DNA from: Acinetobacter rudis | Lineage (GTDB): Bacteria; Pseudomonadota; Gammaproteobacteria; Pseudomonadales; Moraxellaceae | Length of the DNA stretch: 64,000 bases | NCBI RefSeq assembly: GCF_000829675.1 | Contig: NZ_BBRX01000017.1 | Location: forward strand, 62,001 to 126,000 | Direction: 5' to 3' | In this document: in pieces, positions 9,624-19,818 of the stretch | Numbering within the stretch: position 1 is the first letter of the stretch | Layout of the letters: each line of letters starts with the position of its first letter | Notes under the pieces: generated by a model | What the model was told of the DNA's origin: nothing | Seen by the model: the letters and a program-made list of their open reading frames with translations, nothing else | The model's database searches: none | Translations under genes and position numbers: made by a program

Positions 9624-11285
9624 TTAGCCAGTAATCTTTCTGTATTTCTTACGTTTTGCATCAACGTCATCACCTAACTTAGAACGGCGATAAGCTTCAT
9701 ACTCAGCATAGTTACCGGTATAGAACTCTGGCTGTTCATTTTCAAATGACAAGATATGTGTTGCAATACGGTCTAAGAACCAACGGTCATGCGATACAAC
9801 CATTACTGTGCCTGGGAAGACTAAAATTGCATCTTCAAGTGCACGCAAAGTTTCAATATCAAGGTCGTTTGATGGTTCATCGAGCAAGATGACGTTTGCA
9901 CCTTGCTGCAAGATTTTCGCCAATTGTAAACGGTTACGTTCACCACCAGACAATTCGCCTACGCGTTTTTGCTGATCTTGACCTTTAAAGTTAAAACGGC
10001 CGATATATGCACGTGAAGCGATTTCATAATCACCCACTTTCAAGATATCTAGACCACCTGAAACTTCTTCCCAAACTGTCTTGTTGTTGTCCAAAGTATC
10101 ACGGATCTGACCAACATAAGCGACTTTAACAGACTCACCTAAAGTAACAGTACCCGTATCAGGTGATTGCTCACCAGTCATCATACGGAATAAAGTTGTT
10201 TTACCTGCACCGTTTGGACCCACGATCCCAACGATTGCTGTAGGTGGAACAGTGAAAGAAAGGTTTTCGTAAAGCAGACGACCATCAAAAGACTTACTGA
10301 TGTTTTCAACTTCAACAACTTTATTCCCTAAGCGCGGGCCAGGTGGAATATAAATTTCTGAAGTCTCATTACGCTGTTGGAATTCTTTAGAGTTAAGCTC
10401 TTCAAAACGTTCCATACGCGCTTTGTTTTTCTTTTGCTGACCTTTAGCATTCGAGCGTACCCACTCTAATTCTTTTTTCAAGGCTTTAGCAAAAGACTCT
10501 TCTTGCTTCTGTTCCTGTTCTAAACGAGCATTTTTTTGCTCTAACCATGAAGAGTAGTTACCTTGGTAAGGAATACCATGTCCACGGTCAAGTTCAAGAA
10601 TCCATTCAGCAACGTTATCTAAGAAATAACGGTCATGGGTAATCGCAACAATTGTACCAGCGAAGTCTTTAAGGAAGCGTTCCAACCAGCTTACTGATTC
10701 AGCATCCAAATGGTTCGTTGGTTCGTCTAGTAACAACATGTCTGGTTTAGACAACAACAAACGACACAAAGCTACACGGCGGCGTTCACCCCCAGAAAGC
10801 AATGTTACGTCAGCATCCCAAGCCGGTAGGTTCAATGCGGCAGCCGCAATTTCCAACTGGTTATTGAGATTGTGTGCATCCCATGAATGAATGATTGCTT
10901 CTAACTTTTCTTGTTCTTTCGCAAGTGCATCAAAGTCTGCATCTTCTGCAGCGTATTCAGCAAAAACCTCATCCAAACGCGCTAAAGCATCAAGTGGTTC
11001 ACGTAAACCATCTTCAACGTTACCACGAACGTCTTTATTTGGATCTAGTGGTGGTTCTTGCTCTAGATAACCGATTTTGATCCCCGGTTGAGCACGTGCT
11101 TCTCCCGAGAAATCTTTATCTACACCCGCCATAATACGGAGCAATGTAGACTTACCTGCACCGTTTAGACCTAGTACACCAATCTTTGCACCAGGAAAAA
11201 ATGATAAAGAGATGTCCTTTAAGATTTCGCGCTTAGGCGGAACCATTTTGGACACACGGTTCATCGTGTAAATATATTGGGCCAC
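9624..11285 (-). CDS. ettA: Energy-dependent translational throttle protein EttA (ABC-F)
   Basis: EttA is a soluble ABC-F ATPase that binds the ribosomal E site and gates the first elongation steps according to ATP/ADP. The 553-residue protein has two ATPase domains: GLNGAGKSTLLRIMAG with LSGGERRRVALCRLLL, and GPNGAGKTTLFRMMTG with LSGGERNRLQLAKILQ. An arm and linker rich in Lys and Glu lie between and around them. I chose the GTG at 11285 (VAQYIYTMNRVSKMVPPKR) because GAGGAG precedes it at good spacing and the N-terminus then matches the E. coli protein. The longer reading to 11321 has neither. Confidence 0.95.
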   Translation of the reverse strand: MAQYIYTMNRVSKMVPPKREILKDISLSFFPGAKIGVLGLNGAGKSTLLRIMAGVDKDFSGEARAQPGIKIGYLEQEPPLDPNKDVRGNVEDGLREPLDALARLDEVFAEYAAEDADFDALAKEQEKLEAIIHSWDAHNLNNQLEIAAAALNLPAWDADVTLLSGGERRRVALCRLLLSKPDMLLLDEPTNHLDAESVSWLERFLKDFAGTIVAITHDRYFLDNVAEWILELDRGHGIPYQGNYSSWLEQKNARLEQEQKQEESFAKALKKELEWVRSNAKGQQKKNKARMERFEELNSKEFQQRNETSEIYIPPGPRLGNKVVEVENISKSFDGRLLYENLSFTVPPTAIVGIVGPNGAGKTTLFRMMTGEQSPDTGTVTLGESVKVAYVGQIRDTLDNNKTVWEEVSGGLDILKVGDYEIASRAYIGRFNFKGQDQQKRVGELSGGERNRLQLAKILQQGANVILLDEPSNDLDIETLRALEDAILVFPGTVMVVSHDRWFLDRIATHILSFENEQPEFYTGNYAEYEAYRRSKLGDDVDAKRKKYRKITG

Positions 11286-11594
11286 GTAGGACTCCTCAGT
11301 TAAATAACCTAAATATCGCATTTGCGAAAAAATTCCCCGCCATTATACGATGAAAGCGCTGAAAAAATAAGGCATGTCTTTACAATCAACACAAACTTGA
11401 AAAACTGCCAACTCGCTTAGTTAAATCGAATATTTTTATTTTAAATCTCGATTAAATATCGAAAAATATTCCTTAGAATTCAATCTATCCATATCATTTT
11501 TAAATATAAATATTGGGTTGAATTAGCTCTTTCATTGCAAAAGATAAATGCTACACTTGCTGCACAAATAATGTCACACAAAGATGATGGAATC

Positions 11595-12872
11595 ATGACG
11601 TATAAAGATGAGACCCTAGCCATTCATGCTGGTTACAGCCCTGAAAGTACAACCAAAGCTGTTGCCGTGCCAATTTATCAAACCACTTCTTATGCCTTTG
11701 ATGATACGCAACATGGCGCAGATTTGTTTGACTTAAAAGTACAAGGCAATATCTATACACGCATTATGAACCCGACCACTGCCGTACTTGAACAGCGCCT
11801 TGCTGCACTTGAAGGTGGGATCGGTGCATTGGCAGTAGCATCAGGGATGTCTGCTATTACTTATGCGATTCAAACTATTACTGAAGCTGGTGACAATATC
11901 GCATCCGTTTCAACACTTTATGGCGGTAGCTATAACCTATTTGCACATACTTTACCGAAACAAGGTATTGAAGTTCGTTTCTTTGATTATCAAGATCCAG
12001 AAGCTTTACATAACCTGATTGATGAAAAAACTAAATTGGTTTTTGTTGAGTCAATCGGTAACCCACTAGGTAATATTATCGACCTAGAAGCTATTGCTAA
12101 AATCGCACACCAATATGGCGTACCTGTTGTTGTTGACAACACTGTCGCTTCACCAGCACTACTTAAACCATTTGAACATGGTGCTGATATTGTTGTGCAT
12201 TCTTTGACTAAATATATTGGTGGTCATGGTAATAGTATTGGTGGTGCAATTGTAGACAGTGGTAAATTCCCTTGGGGTAAATACCCTGAACGTTTTAAAG
12301 TATTAAATACACCAGATCCAAGCTATCACGGTGTCAACTACGTCGAAGCACTTGGCGATGCAGCCTATATTGCACGCGCTCGTGTTGTGCCATTACGTAA
12401 CACAGGTGCTGCAATCAGTCCGCTTAGCGTGTTCCTTATTTTACAAGGTCTTGAAACACTCAATTTACGTATGGAACGTCATACAGAAAATGCGATTCGC
12501 GTTGCTGAGTATTTAAAAGCGCATCCAAAAGTAAAATGGGTTAACTATGCTGGCCTAAAAGACCATCCACAACATCATCTCGCACAAAAATATCTTAAAG
12601 GTAAACCTTCTGCGATTTTATCTTTTGGTGTACAAGATGGACGTGAAGGCGGAACCCGCTTTATCGATGCATTACAACTATTTACTCGCTTAGTCAATAT
12701 TGGCGATGCCAAGAGTCTCGCTTGCCACCCAGCGACAACAACTCACCGCCAGCTCAATGAAGAAGAGTTAAAGTCTGCAGGTGTAAGTATTGACATGGTT
12801 CGTCTCTCTGTCGGGATCGAACATATTGATGACCTCATTGCAGATCTAGAACAAGCGTTAGCACAAGTTTAA
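11595..12872 (+). CDS. metY: O-acetylhomoserine sulfhydrylase (aminocarboxypropyltransferase)
   Basis: This PLP enzyme makes homocysteine (or methionine) from O-acetylhomoserine and sulfide (or methanethiol) in direct-sulfhydrylation methionine synthesis. The 425-residue protein has the family opening [20 protein letters not shown], the tyrosine-rich IYTRIMNPT, and the PLP lysine in [12 protein letters not shown] take the ATG at 11595 as start. An earlier in-frame ATG at 11571 and a TTG at 11535 would add residues without a convincing ribosome-binding site. No recognisable SAM riboswitch was seen in the 250 bases upstream. Confidence 0.93.
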   Translation: MTYKDETLAIHAGYSPESTTKAVAVPIYQTTSYAFDDTQHGADLFDLKVQGNIYTRIMNPTTAVLEQRLAALEGGIGALAVASGMSAITYAIQTITEAGDNIASVSTLYGGSYNLFAHTLPKQGIEVRFFDYQDPEALHNLIDEKTKLVFVESIGNPLGNIIDLEAIAKIAHQYGVPVVVDNTVASPALLKPFEHGADIVVHSLTKYIGGHGNSIGGAIVDSGKFPWGKYPERFKVLNTPDPSYHGVNYVEALGDAAYIARARVVPLRNTGAAISPLSVFLILQGLETLNLRMERHTENAIRVAEYLKAHPKVKWVNYAGLKDHPQHHLAQKYLKGKPSAILSFGVQDGREGGTRFIDALQLFTRLVNIGDAKSLACHPATTTHRQLNEEELKSAGVSIDMVRLSVGIEHIDDLIADLEQALAQV

Positions 12873-12901
12873 GTGATATACTAAAACAGCGTAAAATAAG
12901 T

Positions 12902-12930
12902 AAAGGCCGAGCGATAATCTCGGCCTTTGT
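12902..12930 (+). terminator. Rho-independent terminator of metY
   Basis: The ten-base stem AAAGGCCGAG / CTCGGCCTTT has a seven-base loop and is followed by TGTTTGTTT. Confidence 0.9.
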
Positions 12931-13074
12931 TTGTTTAAAATGCGAACCACCTTTGCTAAAACATGTATGGATCTTTTTTAAACCGCATTTCAACTGTGCT
13001 TTATTTCACAATCATTCGCCGCGATTGCAACAAAGAATATAGCACTAGAAATAATCAAAATATTAGTTATTATG

Positions 13075-13112
13075 AAAAAGGCAAAGCTGCTTAATATTCG
13101 CTTTGCCTTTTA
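13075..13112. terminator. Orphan terminator-like hairpin upstream of the SDR gene
   Basis: The stem AAAAGGCAAAG / CTTTGCCTTTT is flanked by A on the left and T on the right. The metY transcript already ends at its own terminator, so no known gene needs this one. It may end a small RNA from the 150-base spacer, or shape the 5' leader of the SDR mRNA. Confidence 0.55.
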
Positions 13113-13160
13113 TATAACAATTAGTATTTTAGAGATGGTTTTGCAGATCAGGGAAAATTT

Positions 13161-14048
13161 ATGAATCAAAAATTAGAGCAACTTTTTAATGCCAAAGTAA
13201 ACGGTAAAACTGTACTCATTACCGGAGCCTCGAGCGGAATTGGTTTAACCATCGCTAAGAAGCTTGCCGCAAATGGTGCCCATGTATTATTACTGGCACG
13301 TACAGTAGAGACTTTGCAGCAAGTCCAGCTAGAAATTCAAGCAGAAGGCGGCAAAGCAACGATTTTTCCTTGTGATCTCAATGAAATGGCCGAAATTGAC
13401 CGCGTGTCTAAAGAGGTTTTAGCAAGTGTCGATCATATTGATATATTAATTAACAATGCTGGACGTTCGATTCGTCGCGCAGTGCATGAATCCATTGACC
13501 GTTTCCATGATTTTGAACGTACCATGCAACTCAATTACTTTGGTGCGATCCGTTTAGTACTCAACATCTTGCCACAAATGATCAATCGTCGAGATGGACA
13601 TATTATTAATATTAGTTCAATCGGTGTACTTGCCAATGCGACACGTTTCTCAGCTTATGTCGCCTCCAAAGCTGCACTAGATGCATTTAGTCGCTGCTTA
13701 TCCGCCGAAGTACATAGCCATAAAATTGCGATCACTTCAATCTATATGCCTTTGGTTCGCACACCAATGATTGCACCAACCAAGATATATAAATACGTAC
13801 CAACACTCTCACCAGAGCAAGCTGCCGATCTGATTGCTTATGCGATTGTGAAACGACCGAAAAAAGTAGCAACCCACTTGGGTCGTCTTGCCTCAATGAC
13901 CTATTCTGTCGCACCAGGAATTAACAACAAATTGATGTCTATTGGTTTCAATTTATTCCCAAGCTCTTCAGCATCAGTGGGCGAACAAGCCAAACTTAAC
14001 TGGATCCAACGTGCTTATGCTCGCCTTTTTCCAGGTGAGCACTGGTAG
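13161..14048 (+). CDS. Short-chain dehydrogenase/reductase
   Basis: The 295-residue NAD(P)-dependent oxidoreductase has a Rossmann fold. The dinucleotide motif TGASSGIG is at residues 21-28, NNAG is present, and the catalytic Ser region INISSIG is followed by YVASK, giving Tyr-x3-Lys. The C-terminal third (LASMTYSVAPGINNKLMSIG) is longer than in minimal SDRs and resembles bacterial SDRs of lipid metabolism. The substrate is unknown. It is monocistronic between two hairpins. Start at ATG 13161, with AGGG eight bases upstream. Confidence 0.9.
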   Translation: MNQKLEQLFNAKVNGKTVLITGASSGIGLTIAKKLAANGAHVLLLARTVETLQQVQLEIQAEGGKATIFPCDLNEMAEIDRVSKEVLASVDHIDILINNAGRSIRRAVHESIDRFHDFERTMQLNYFGAIRLVLNILPQMINRRDGHIINISSIGVLANATRFSAYVASKAALDAFSRCLSAEVHSHKIAITSIYMPLVRTPMIAPTKIYKYVPTLSPEQAADLIAYAIVKRPKKVATHLGRLASMTYSVAPGINNKLMSIGFNLFPSSSASVGEQAKLNWIQRAYARLFPGEHW

Positions 14049-14070
14049 AATAAACTAAGTTCTTCATCTA

Positions 14071-14100
14071 AAATGGCCTACACAATAGGCCATTTTTTAT
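14071..14100 (+). terminator. Rho-independent terminator of the SDR gene
   Basis: The stem AAATGGCCT / AGGCCATTT has a seven-base loop followed by TTTAT. Confidence 0.88.
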
Positions 14101-14354
14101 AGAATTCTCAACAATAATAAATGTAATCATTAACGCTTTAAAATCTTAAATTAAAATAATAAAACTGCAAAAGTTCAAATCTGTTGGCTAAATTAAATCT
14201 ATGCAACGTTAATATTAATTCGTCATTTAAATAGAATGAATTAAAATCATATAGTAATGACATTTCAACTTATATAAAATATTTGTGACTTGAATCAACA
14301 TTTTAAATTTATTGATTTAAATAAAATCAAATACTAATGAAATACTAAAGTAAT
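14101..14354. other. AT-rich intergenic spacer between convergent genes
   Basis: About 250 bases, very rich in A and T, lie between the SDR and tex terminators. No start codon with a ribosome-binding site opens a credible frame on either strand. I see no RNA gene or repeat in it beyond short AT palindromes. Confidence 0.7.
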
Positions 14355-14394
14355 AAAAAAACCGCTTAGATATACGTCTAAGCGGTTTTTTCTA
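14355..14394 (-). terminator. Rho-independent terminator of tex
   Basis: The ten-base stem ACCGCTTAGA / TCTAAGCGGT (14361-14386) has a six-base loop. T-runs lie on both sides, so it can end transcripts from either direction. Confidence 0.92.
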
Positions 14395-14405
14395 AAATTT
14401 AAGGC

Positions 14406-16766
14406 TTACTTCGAGCCTTTAATCCCAGCTTGTAATAACAATGCACCTAAACCACCAATTTTATTTTCTTGTGGTTTCGCTGCTTGTGGCTTATTACGCT
14501 GTGGACGGTCACCTTGTGGACGCGACTGTTGCGGACGTTTAGCTTGTGGCTTACGCTCAGTACGTTGTTCATTTTGCTCACCACGACGTGGCTGTTGACG
14601 CGCAGCTTTAGCAGCAGAAGCTGAACCTTCAGGACGCATAGACAAGTTCACACGCTTACGCTCAACATCGACTTGAATTACACGTACTTGTACAATCTGA
14701 CCTGGCTTAACCACTTTATGTGGATCTGAAACAAACTCATTCGCCAATTCTGAAATATGAATCAAACCGTCTTGGTGTACACCTACATCAACAAAAGCAC
14801 CAAAATTAGTCACATTAGTAATCACACCTTCAAGTTGTAAACCTTCAGTTAATTGTGATACTTCAGTAATATCTTCACGGAACTTTGCAGTACGGAATTC
14901 TGGACGTGGGTCACGGCCAGGTTTCTCTAATTCACTTAACACGTCTTGGATCGTTGGCAAACCAACTTGATCATTGACAAAATCTTCTGCTGTGACTTGA
15001 CGAATGATTTCTGTATTACCAATGATATCTTTCACAGTCGTTGCCTTGGTCTGTACAATTTGCTCAACCAACGCATAACGCTCAGGATGCACAGAAGAAG
15101 CATCTAAAGGCTCAGAACCTTCTAAAATACGTAAGAAACCCGCAGCCTGTTCAAAAGTACGCTCGCCAAGACGTGGTACATTTTTCAACGCTTGACGGTT
15201 GTCAAAACGACCATTTTCTTTACGGTATTCAACAATTTGCTGAGCAATTGCTTTGTTTAAACCAGCAATATAGCCCAAGATTGCAGCAGATGCTGTATTT
15301 ACATCAACACCAACAGCGTTCACACAGTCTTCAACTACAGCATCAAGTGTTTTAGCCAAACCAGTTTGGTTAACATCATGTTGGTATTGACCTACACCAA
15401 TCGACTTTGGATCAATTTTCACTAATTCAGCCAGTGGATCTTGCAAACGACGCGCAATCGAAACTGCACCACGAATCACGACATCCAACTCTGGAAGTTC
15501 AGCCGCTGCTAACTCTGAAGCTGAGTAAACCGACGCACCTGCCTCACTTACAGTGATACGAGTCAAGTTAAGATCAGTATTTTCAGCCATCATTTCAGCA
15601 ATAACTGCTTCTGTTTCACGGCTAGCAGTACCGTTGCCAATCGCAATTAAATCAACATTGAATTCGCGGCATAGACGGGCAAGTTCAGCAATTGAACCCG
15701 CTTTATCTTCTTTAGGCGCAAATGGGTAAATTGTGCTGTGTGCAACCACATCACCAGATGCGTTTACGACAGCCAACTTAACACCCGTACGAATACCAGG
15801 ATCTACACCTAATGTGCAGCGAGCGCCAGCGGGTGCAGATAAAAGCAAATGACGTAAGTTTTCTGCAAATACTTGCATAGCTTCAGCTTCTGCAGTCAAA
15901 CGCTTTTCAGTCAATAAAGAATGTTCAATACTTGGACGAACTTTACCTAACCAGAATAACTGAGCAGTTTTCTTCAAGAAATCTTGACGTGCTTGAGGTT
16001 GGATTTGGTCAAGTGCATATTCAGCTTCGATATGAGCTAAAGGCTCTGCATCTTCACCATCAACTTTAAGACCTAAAACGTTTTCTTGACGACCACGTAA
16101 CATTGCCAATAAACGATGTGATGGTACTTTGTTCAAGTTTTCCGAGAAGTCGAAATAGTCTCTAAACTTCTTACCCACTTCTTTCTTTTCATCACTTGCA
16201 ACTAAACTTTTGAGGACAGCATCTTTAGAGAAGATCGTCTTCAGTGCCGTTGTCAGTGCAATATTTTGCGCCCATTCATCAATAACGATGTGTTGGATCG
16301 CATCAAGTTGGCTCTCAACATCGCTGTAGTCTTCATGACTAAAGCCTTCAAGCGCTACTTGTGGTTCAATATTTTCATTTAAGATTTTGTCCGCGATTGG
16401 ACCTAAACCTGCTTCTTTAGCCTTAAACGATTTGCTGGTACGTTTCGGACGATATGGTGCATAGATTTCTTCTAATGCATTTTTGGTCTCTACAGCATTT
16501 ACGCGAGCCAGTAAATCATCTGATAATTTATTTTGTTCTTGTAGTGATAAAATAACTTTTTCACGTCTTTCAAATAAATCACGTAAATACGCTAAACGCG
16601 TATCAAGTTGGCGCAACTGCGTGTCGTCTAAGCCTTGCGTTACTTCTTTACGGTAACGTGCGATAAATGGAACGCTGGCACCTTCATCAATCAGCTTGAT
16701 GGCAGCCTCTACTTGGTTTGGACGTACGGCAAGCTCACTTGCCAACTGCTGAACTAAGTCAGTCAT
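14406..16766 (-). CDS. tex: Tex-family RNA-binding transcription accessory protein
   Basis: Tex is a conserved multidomain nucleic-acid-binding protein linked to transcription and stress tolerance. The 786-residue product has the Tex N-terminal helical region (ARYRKEVTQGLDDTQLRQLD), a YqgF/RNase H-like core (CTLGVDPGIRTGVKLAVVN), helix-hairpin-helix repeats (VGVDVNTASAAILGYIAGLN, NVPRLGERTFEQAAGFLRI) and a C-terminal S1 domain (GVITNVTNFGAFVDVGVHQD). The last 80 residues are a low-complexity tail rich in Q, R, P and K, probably an RNA-binding extension. The start could be the ATG at 16766 or a GTG five codons earlier. Confidence 0.94.
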   Translation of the reverse strand: MTDLVQQLASELAVRPNQVEAAIKLIDEGASVPFIARYRKEVTQGLDDTQLRQLDTRLAYLRDLFERREKVILSLQEQNKLSDDLLARVNAVETKNALEEIYAPYRPKRTSKSFKAKEAGLGPIADKILNENIEPQVALEGFSHEDYSDVESQLDAIQHIVIDEWAQNIALTTALKTIFSKDAVLKSLVASDEKKEVGKKFRDYFDFSENLNKVPSHRLLAMLRGRQENVLGLKVDGEDAEPLAHIEAEYALDQIQPQARQDFLKKTAQLFWLGKVRPSIEHSLLTEKRLTAEAEAMQVFAENLRHLLLSAPAGARCTLGVDPGIRTGVKLAVVNASGDVVAHSTIYPFAPKEDKAGSIAELARLCREFNVDLIAIGNGTASRETEAVIAEMMAENTDLNLTRITVSEAGASVYSASELAAAELPELDVVIRGAVSIARRLQDPLAELVKIDPKSIGVGQYQHDVNQTGLAKTLDAVVEDCVNAVGVDVNTASAAILGYIAGLNKAIAQQIVEYRKENGRFDNRQALKNVPRLGERTFEQAAGFLRILEGSEPLDASSVHPERYALVEQIVQTKATTVKDIIGNTEIIRQVTAEDFVNDQVGLPTIQDVLSELEKPGRDPRPEFRTAKFREDITEVSQLTEGLQLEGVITNVTNFGAFVDVGVHQDGLIHISELANEFVSDPHKVVKPGQIVQVRVIQVDVERKRVNLSMRPEGSASAAKAARQQPRRGEQNEQRTERKPQAKRPQQSRPQGDRPQRNKPQAAKPQENKIGGLGALLLQAGIKGSK

Positions 16767-17338
16767 CGTGTTTAATTCCACAGGGATAAGGACTAAAAGT
16801 TAGTGATTATAAAGACCAAGACTATAAAATCCACAACTGTTTTACATTTTCTTCTTTTATTAACCCACAAATGTTTGATTTTAAATCATTTTCTAAGAAA
16901 ATTATTCCTTATTTTCTGTGCGTATTTGAAGTCCTGTTTACAATCGCAGAGCTTATCATGACTTGAGTTGGCTATATACTAATTTTTCACTGGCTGGCTT
17001 TCAATAGCTACTTGCCAGATCCTAACAAGTTTTTCTCAAGAATATTTATTTTACATTCGCTTTCAAATCGTTTTGAGATCAAGCATAGCCCCGAATATAT
17101 TTTAAAACCCTGATATAATATAACCACTCAAAGCACCAACAAAGTACAATAAATCAGCAAATTGCACAATTCAACCAGTGCAATTGAATGCAAAGACTTT
17201 AAGATGTTGCTTTTTGGTATTTTAATACTCGACATAAATTGTGTTTTTGAGCAAATTGATACATAGTCTTAACAATAAGTTAAGCAGTATACTGAGCTAT
17301 ACCCATATCTATAATTAACTATGTTTACGGAGTGCATC
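16767..17338. promoter_or_regulatory. Long intergenic region upstream of ompR
   Basis: This 570-base region lies between the divergent tex and ompR genes, with no credible coding frame. Two inverted repeats stand out. ATTGCAC / GTGCAAT (17161-17184) has a ten-base gap. CTTAAC / GTTAAG (17268-17284) has a five-base gap and lies 55 bases before the ompR start. They are candidate regulator sites or structured leader elements. A TATAATATAACC stretch near 17112 could be part of a promoter. Confidence 0.4.
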
Positions 17339-18103
17339 ATGAGTTTGGTTGTACCTGCTGAAAATACGGATGTTGTACACAATGACACCGATCGCGTCGA
17401 ACGCATTCTCGTAGTCGATGACGATGTCCGTTTGCGTACTTTATTACAACGTTTCCTTGAAGATAAAGGCTTTGTAGTCAAAACGGCACATGATGCAACG
17501 CAAATGGATCGTTTATTACAACGTGAATTATTTTCATTGATCGTACTCGACTTTATGCTTCCTGTTGAAGATGGTCTAAGCATTTGCCGCCGCTTACGTC
17601 AATCGAATATTGACACCCCAATCATTATGCTTACCGCACGTGGTAGTGATGCTGATCGTATTGCTGGACTCGAAGCAGGTGCAGATGACTATCTGCCTAA
17701 GCCATTTAACCCAAATGAGTTATTAGCACGTATTCGTGCTGTATTACGCCGCCAAGTCCGTGAAGTCCCTGGTGCGCCAAGTCAAAATATTGAAGTGGTC
17801 TCTTTTGGCCCTTGGTCACTCGACTTGTCTACTCGTACACTAACTCGTGAGGGTCAAGTTGTTACCTTAACCACAGGTGAATTTGCTGTACTCAAAGCCT
17901 TGGTTCAACACCCACGCGAGCCATTAACACGTGATAAATTAATGAACTTAGCACGTGGTCGTGAATGGGGCGCAATGGAGCGTTCAATCGACGTTCAAGT
18001 TTCACGTCTGCGTCGTCTTATTGAAGAAAACCCTGCGCGTGCTCGCTACATCCAAACAGTTTGGGGCGTAGGTTATGTGTTTGTTCCAGATGGTGCTGAA
18101 TAA
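17339..18103 (+). CDS. ompR: Response regulator OmpR
   Basis: OmpR is the DNA-binding regulator of the EnvZ/OmpR pair, which controls the envelope and osmotic response. The 254-residue protein has a receiver domain (ILVVDDDVRLRTLLQRFL, phospho-acceptor Asp-71 in VLDFMLPVEDG, PKPFNPNELLARIRAVLRR). A winged-helix DNA-binding domain follows (LTTGEFAVLKALVQHPREPL, RSIDVQVSRLRRLIEENP, VWGVGYVFVP). The ATG at 17339 has GGAG six bases upstream and is preferred over the in-frame ATG at 17321. envZ follows after 36 bases. Confidence 0.95.
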   Translation: MSLVVPAENTDVVHNDTDRVERILVVDDDVRLRTLLQRFLEDKGFVVKTAHDATQMDRLLQRELFSLIVLDFMLPVEDGLSICRRLRQSNIDTPIIMLTARGSDADRIAGLEAGADDYLPKPFNPNELLARIRAVLRRQVREVPGAPSQNIEVVSFGPWSLDLSTRTLTREGQVVTLTTGEFAVLKALVQHPREPLTRDKLMNLARGREWGAMERSIDVQVSRLRRLIEENPARARYIQTVWGVGYVFVPDGAE

Positions 18104-18139
18104 TCACCTTAAGACACCCTCTCTCATCTAGGAAATGCT

Positions 18140-19600
18140 GTGAAATTAGAACCCTCAGATCTACGCGAATTTAAAGACTACGAAGCTTATTCGGAGAAAA
18201 AGCGTACGACCTGGGAGCGTTTCCTTGATAAAATCAAACCGCGCTCCGCAGCAATGCGGACCACGGTTTTAGTTATTTTTGTGGTCTTTATTAGCTGGTT
18301 TACGACCTTATGGTTTTTTTGGCGAACGCTCTATTTACCTGAAATACAACAACATGCGCGCTATATCGCCTTAGAACTTGAAATTATAAATAACCCCAAA
18401 TTACGCATCTATCACGACAAAACTGAACTCGATGCTGATCAGTGGTTATACAAACGCATCGGAATTGAATACGTTACCGATCCGAAAAAATTCCCCAATG
18501 TAAAAGACAAACTACTGGCTGACTATATTACAGGTCATCTTGAAGAAAAATTAGCTCAAGAACTCGCAATTAAAGACGTACTCGTCTATTTTCAATTTAA
18601 GCCAAGCCCAAGTATCTGGATTCAAACACCAGAAATGAAAGGTAACTGGGTTCGAGAGCCCCTTAAAACTTATGCCAACTACAGTTCAGAACTGGTTTTT
18701 GGTTGGCTGCTTGGCGTACCAATCTTATCGTTTATTATCATTCTCACTTTAGTCAGACAACTTAACCGCCCATTACGCCGCTTACAAAATGCAGCAAACC
18801 AGTACAGTAAAGTAGGCACAGCGCCCTATTTAGAGACCAATCATGGTCCACAAGAAATCCGTGAAGTTAACCAAGCATTTAACCGCATGATTTATACACT
18901 CGACCAGACTGAACGAGATCGTATGATTATGCTCGCTGGGATTTCTCATGACTTGAGAACTCCTTTGACACGGATTCGTCTGAGCGCAGAAATGATGCCT
19001 GACGAAGATTTCTTAAAAGCAGGTCTTATCTACGATGTTGAAGATATGGACGCTATTTTAAATCAGTTTATTTCATACATGCGTGATGGCTCCGATGAAG
19101 AACTGCAAGAAACCAATATCAACTCACTATTACAAGAACTGGTTATCCAATTTAAACCACTAGATTTACGTTTTGAACCTCAAGAATTACCAATCATTTC
19201 TGCACGCTCACTTTCACTAAAGCGTTTGATTGGTAACTTAATTAACAATGCGAAGCGCTATGGTGCAGAACCTATTGAACTCAGTGCCTATCTCCATGAA
19301 CAGCACATCAAAATTTGTGTTGCAGACCATGGCGAAGGCATCCCTGAAGATCAGATTTCTGACCTTATGCAACCCTTTGTACGTGGTAATGCCGCACGCA
19401 CTGTACAAGGAAGCGGCTTAGGTTTGGCAATTGTGAAACGAATAGTTGATATCCATCAAGGGGAGCTTTATATTCATAATCGCGAATCTGGTGGACTAGA
19501 AGCGATTATTACACTGCCTTTACATCCTGCTGCTCTAGATTCTGTTGCTCCCAGCAGTACTTTAGACAAAATTAAGCAAAGTTTAAGCGATCGCCTCTAG
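18140..19600 (+). CDS. envZ: Sensor histidine kinase EnvZ
   Basis: This is the partner kinase of OmpR. The 486-residue product has a membrane segment near residues 40-63 (TTVLVIFVVFISWFTTLWFF), a periplasmic domain and a second membrane helix (FGWLLGVPILSFIIILTLV). Then come a HAMP linker (LNRPLRRLQNAANQYSKVG), a HisKA domain with phospho-acceptor His-270 in GISHDLRTPLTRIRLS, and an ATPase domain (NLINNAKRYG, VADHGEGIP, GSGLGLAIVKRI). The start is a GTG at 18140 after AGGAAA. A highly charged N-terminal tail of about 35 residues precedes the first helix, longer than in E. coli EnvZ. Confidence 0.95.
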   Translation: MKLEPSDLREFKDYEAYSEKKRTTWERFLDKIKPRSAAMRTTVLVIFVVFISWFTTLWFFWRTLYLPEIQQHARYIALELEIINNPKLRIYHDKTELDADQWLYKRIGIEYVTDPKKFPNVKDKLLADYITGHLEEKLAQELAIKDVLVYFQFKPSPSIWIQTPEMKGNWVREPLKTYANYSSELVFGWLLGVPILSFIIILTLVRQLNRPLRRLQNAANQYSKVGTAPYLETNHGPQEIREVNQAFNRMIYTLDQTERDRMIMLAGISHDLRTPLTRIRLSAEMMPDEDFLKAGLIYDVEDMDAILNQFISYMRDGSDEELQETNINSLLQELVIQFKPLDLRFEPQELPIISARSLSLKRLIGNLINNAKRYGAEPIELSAYLHEQHIKICVADHGEGIPEDQISDLMQPFVRGNAARTVQGSGLGLAIVKRIVDIHQGELYIHNRESGGLEAIITLPLHPAALDSVAPSSTLDKIKQSLSDRL

Positions 19601-19611
19601 AAAAAACCAGC

Positions 19612-19640
19612 AACTGCTCACTTAGTGAGCAGTTATTTCC
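19612..19640 (+). terminator. Hairpin after envZ, probable terminator
   Basis: The ten-base stem AACTGCTCAC / GTGAGCAGTT has a three-base loop. The T-tract after it is weak (ATTTCCC), so it may terminate only partly. Confidence 0.65.
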
Positions 19641-19818
19641 CTACCCCTGCTTTAAAAACTGCATTTTTTATCATTAAATATCAACCAGTTAATAGCCATA
19701 AAATAAATTTATGGTGGTATTTATTTGAAAAATTAGACCTTAGCCTAATAGCGATGCACATTAACTTGAGGCATGGGTAAAATCCCTACCATACCCGAGA
19801 TGTAATTGAGAGAAAAAA

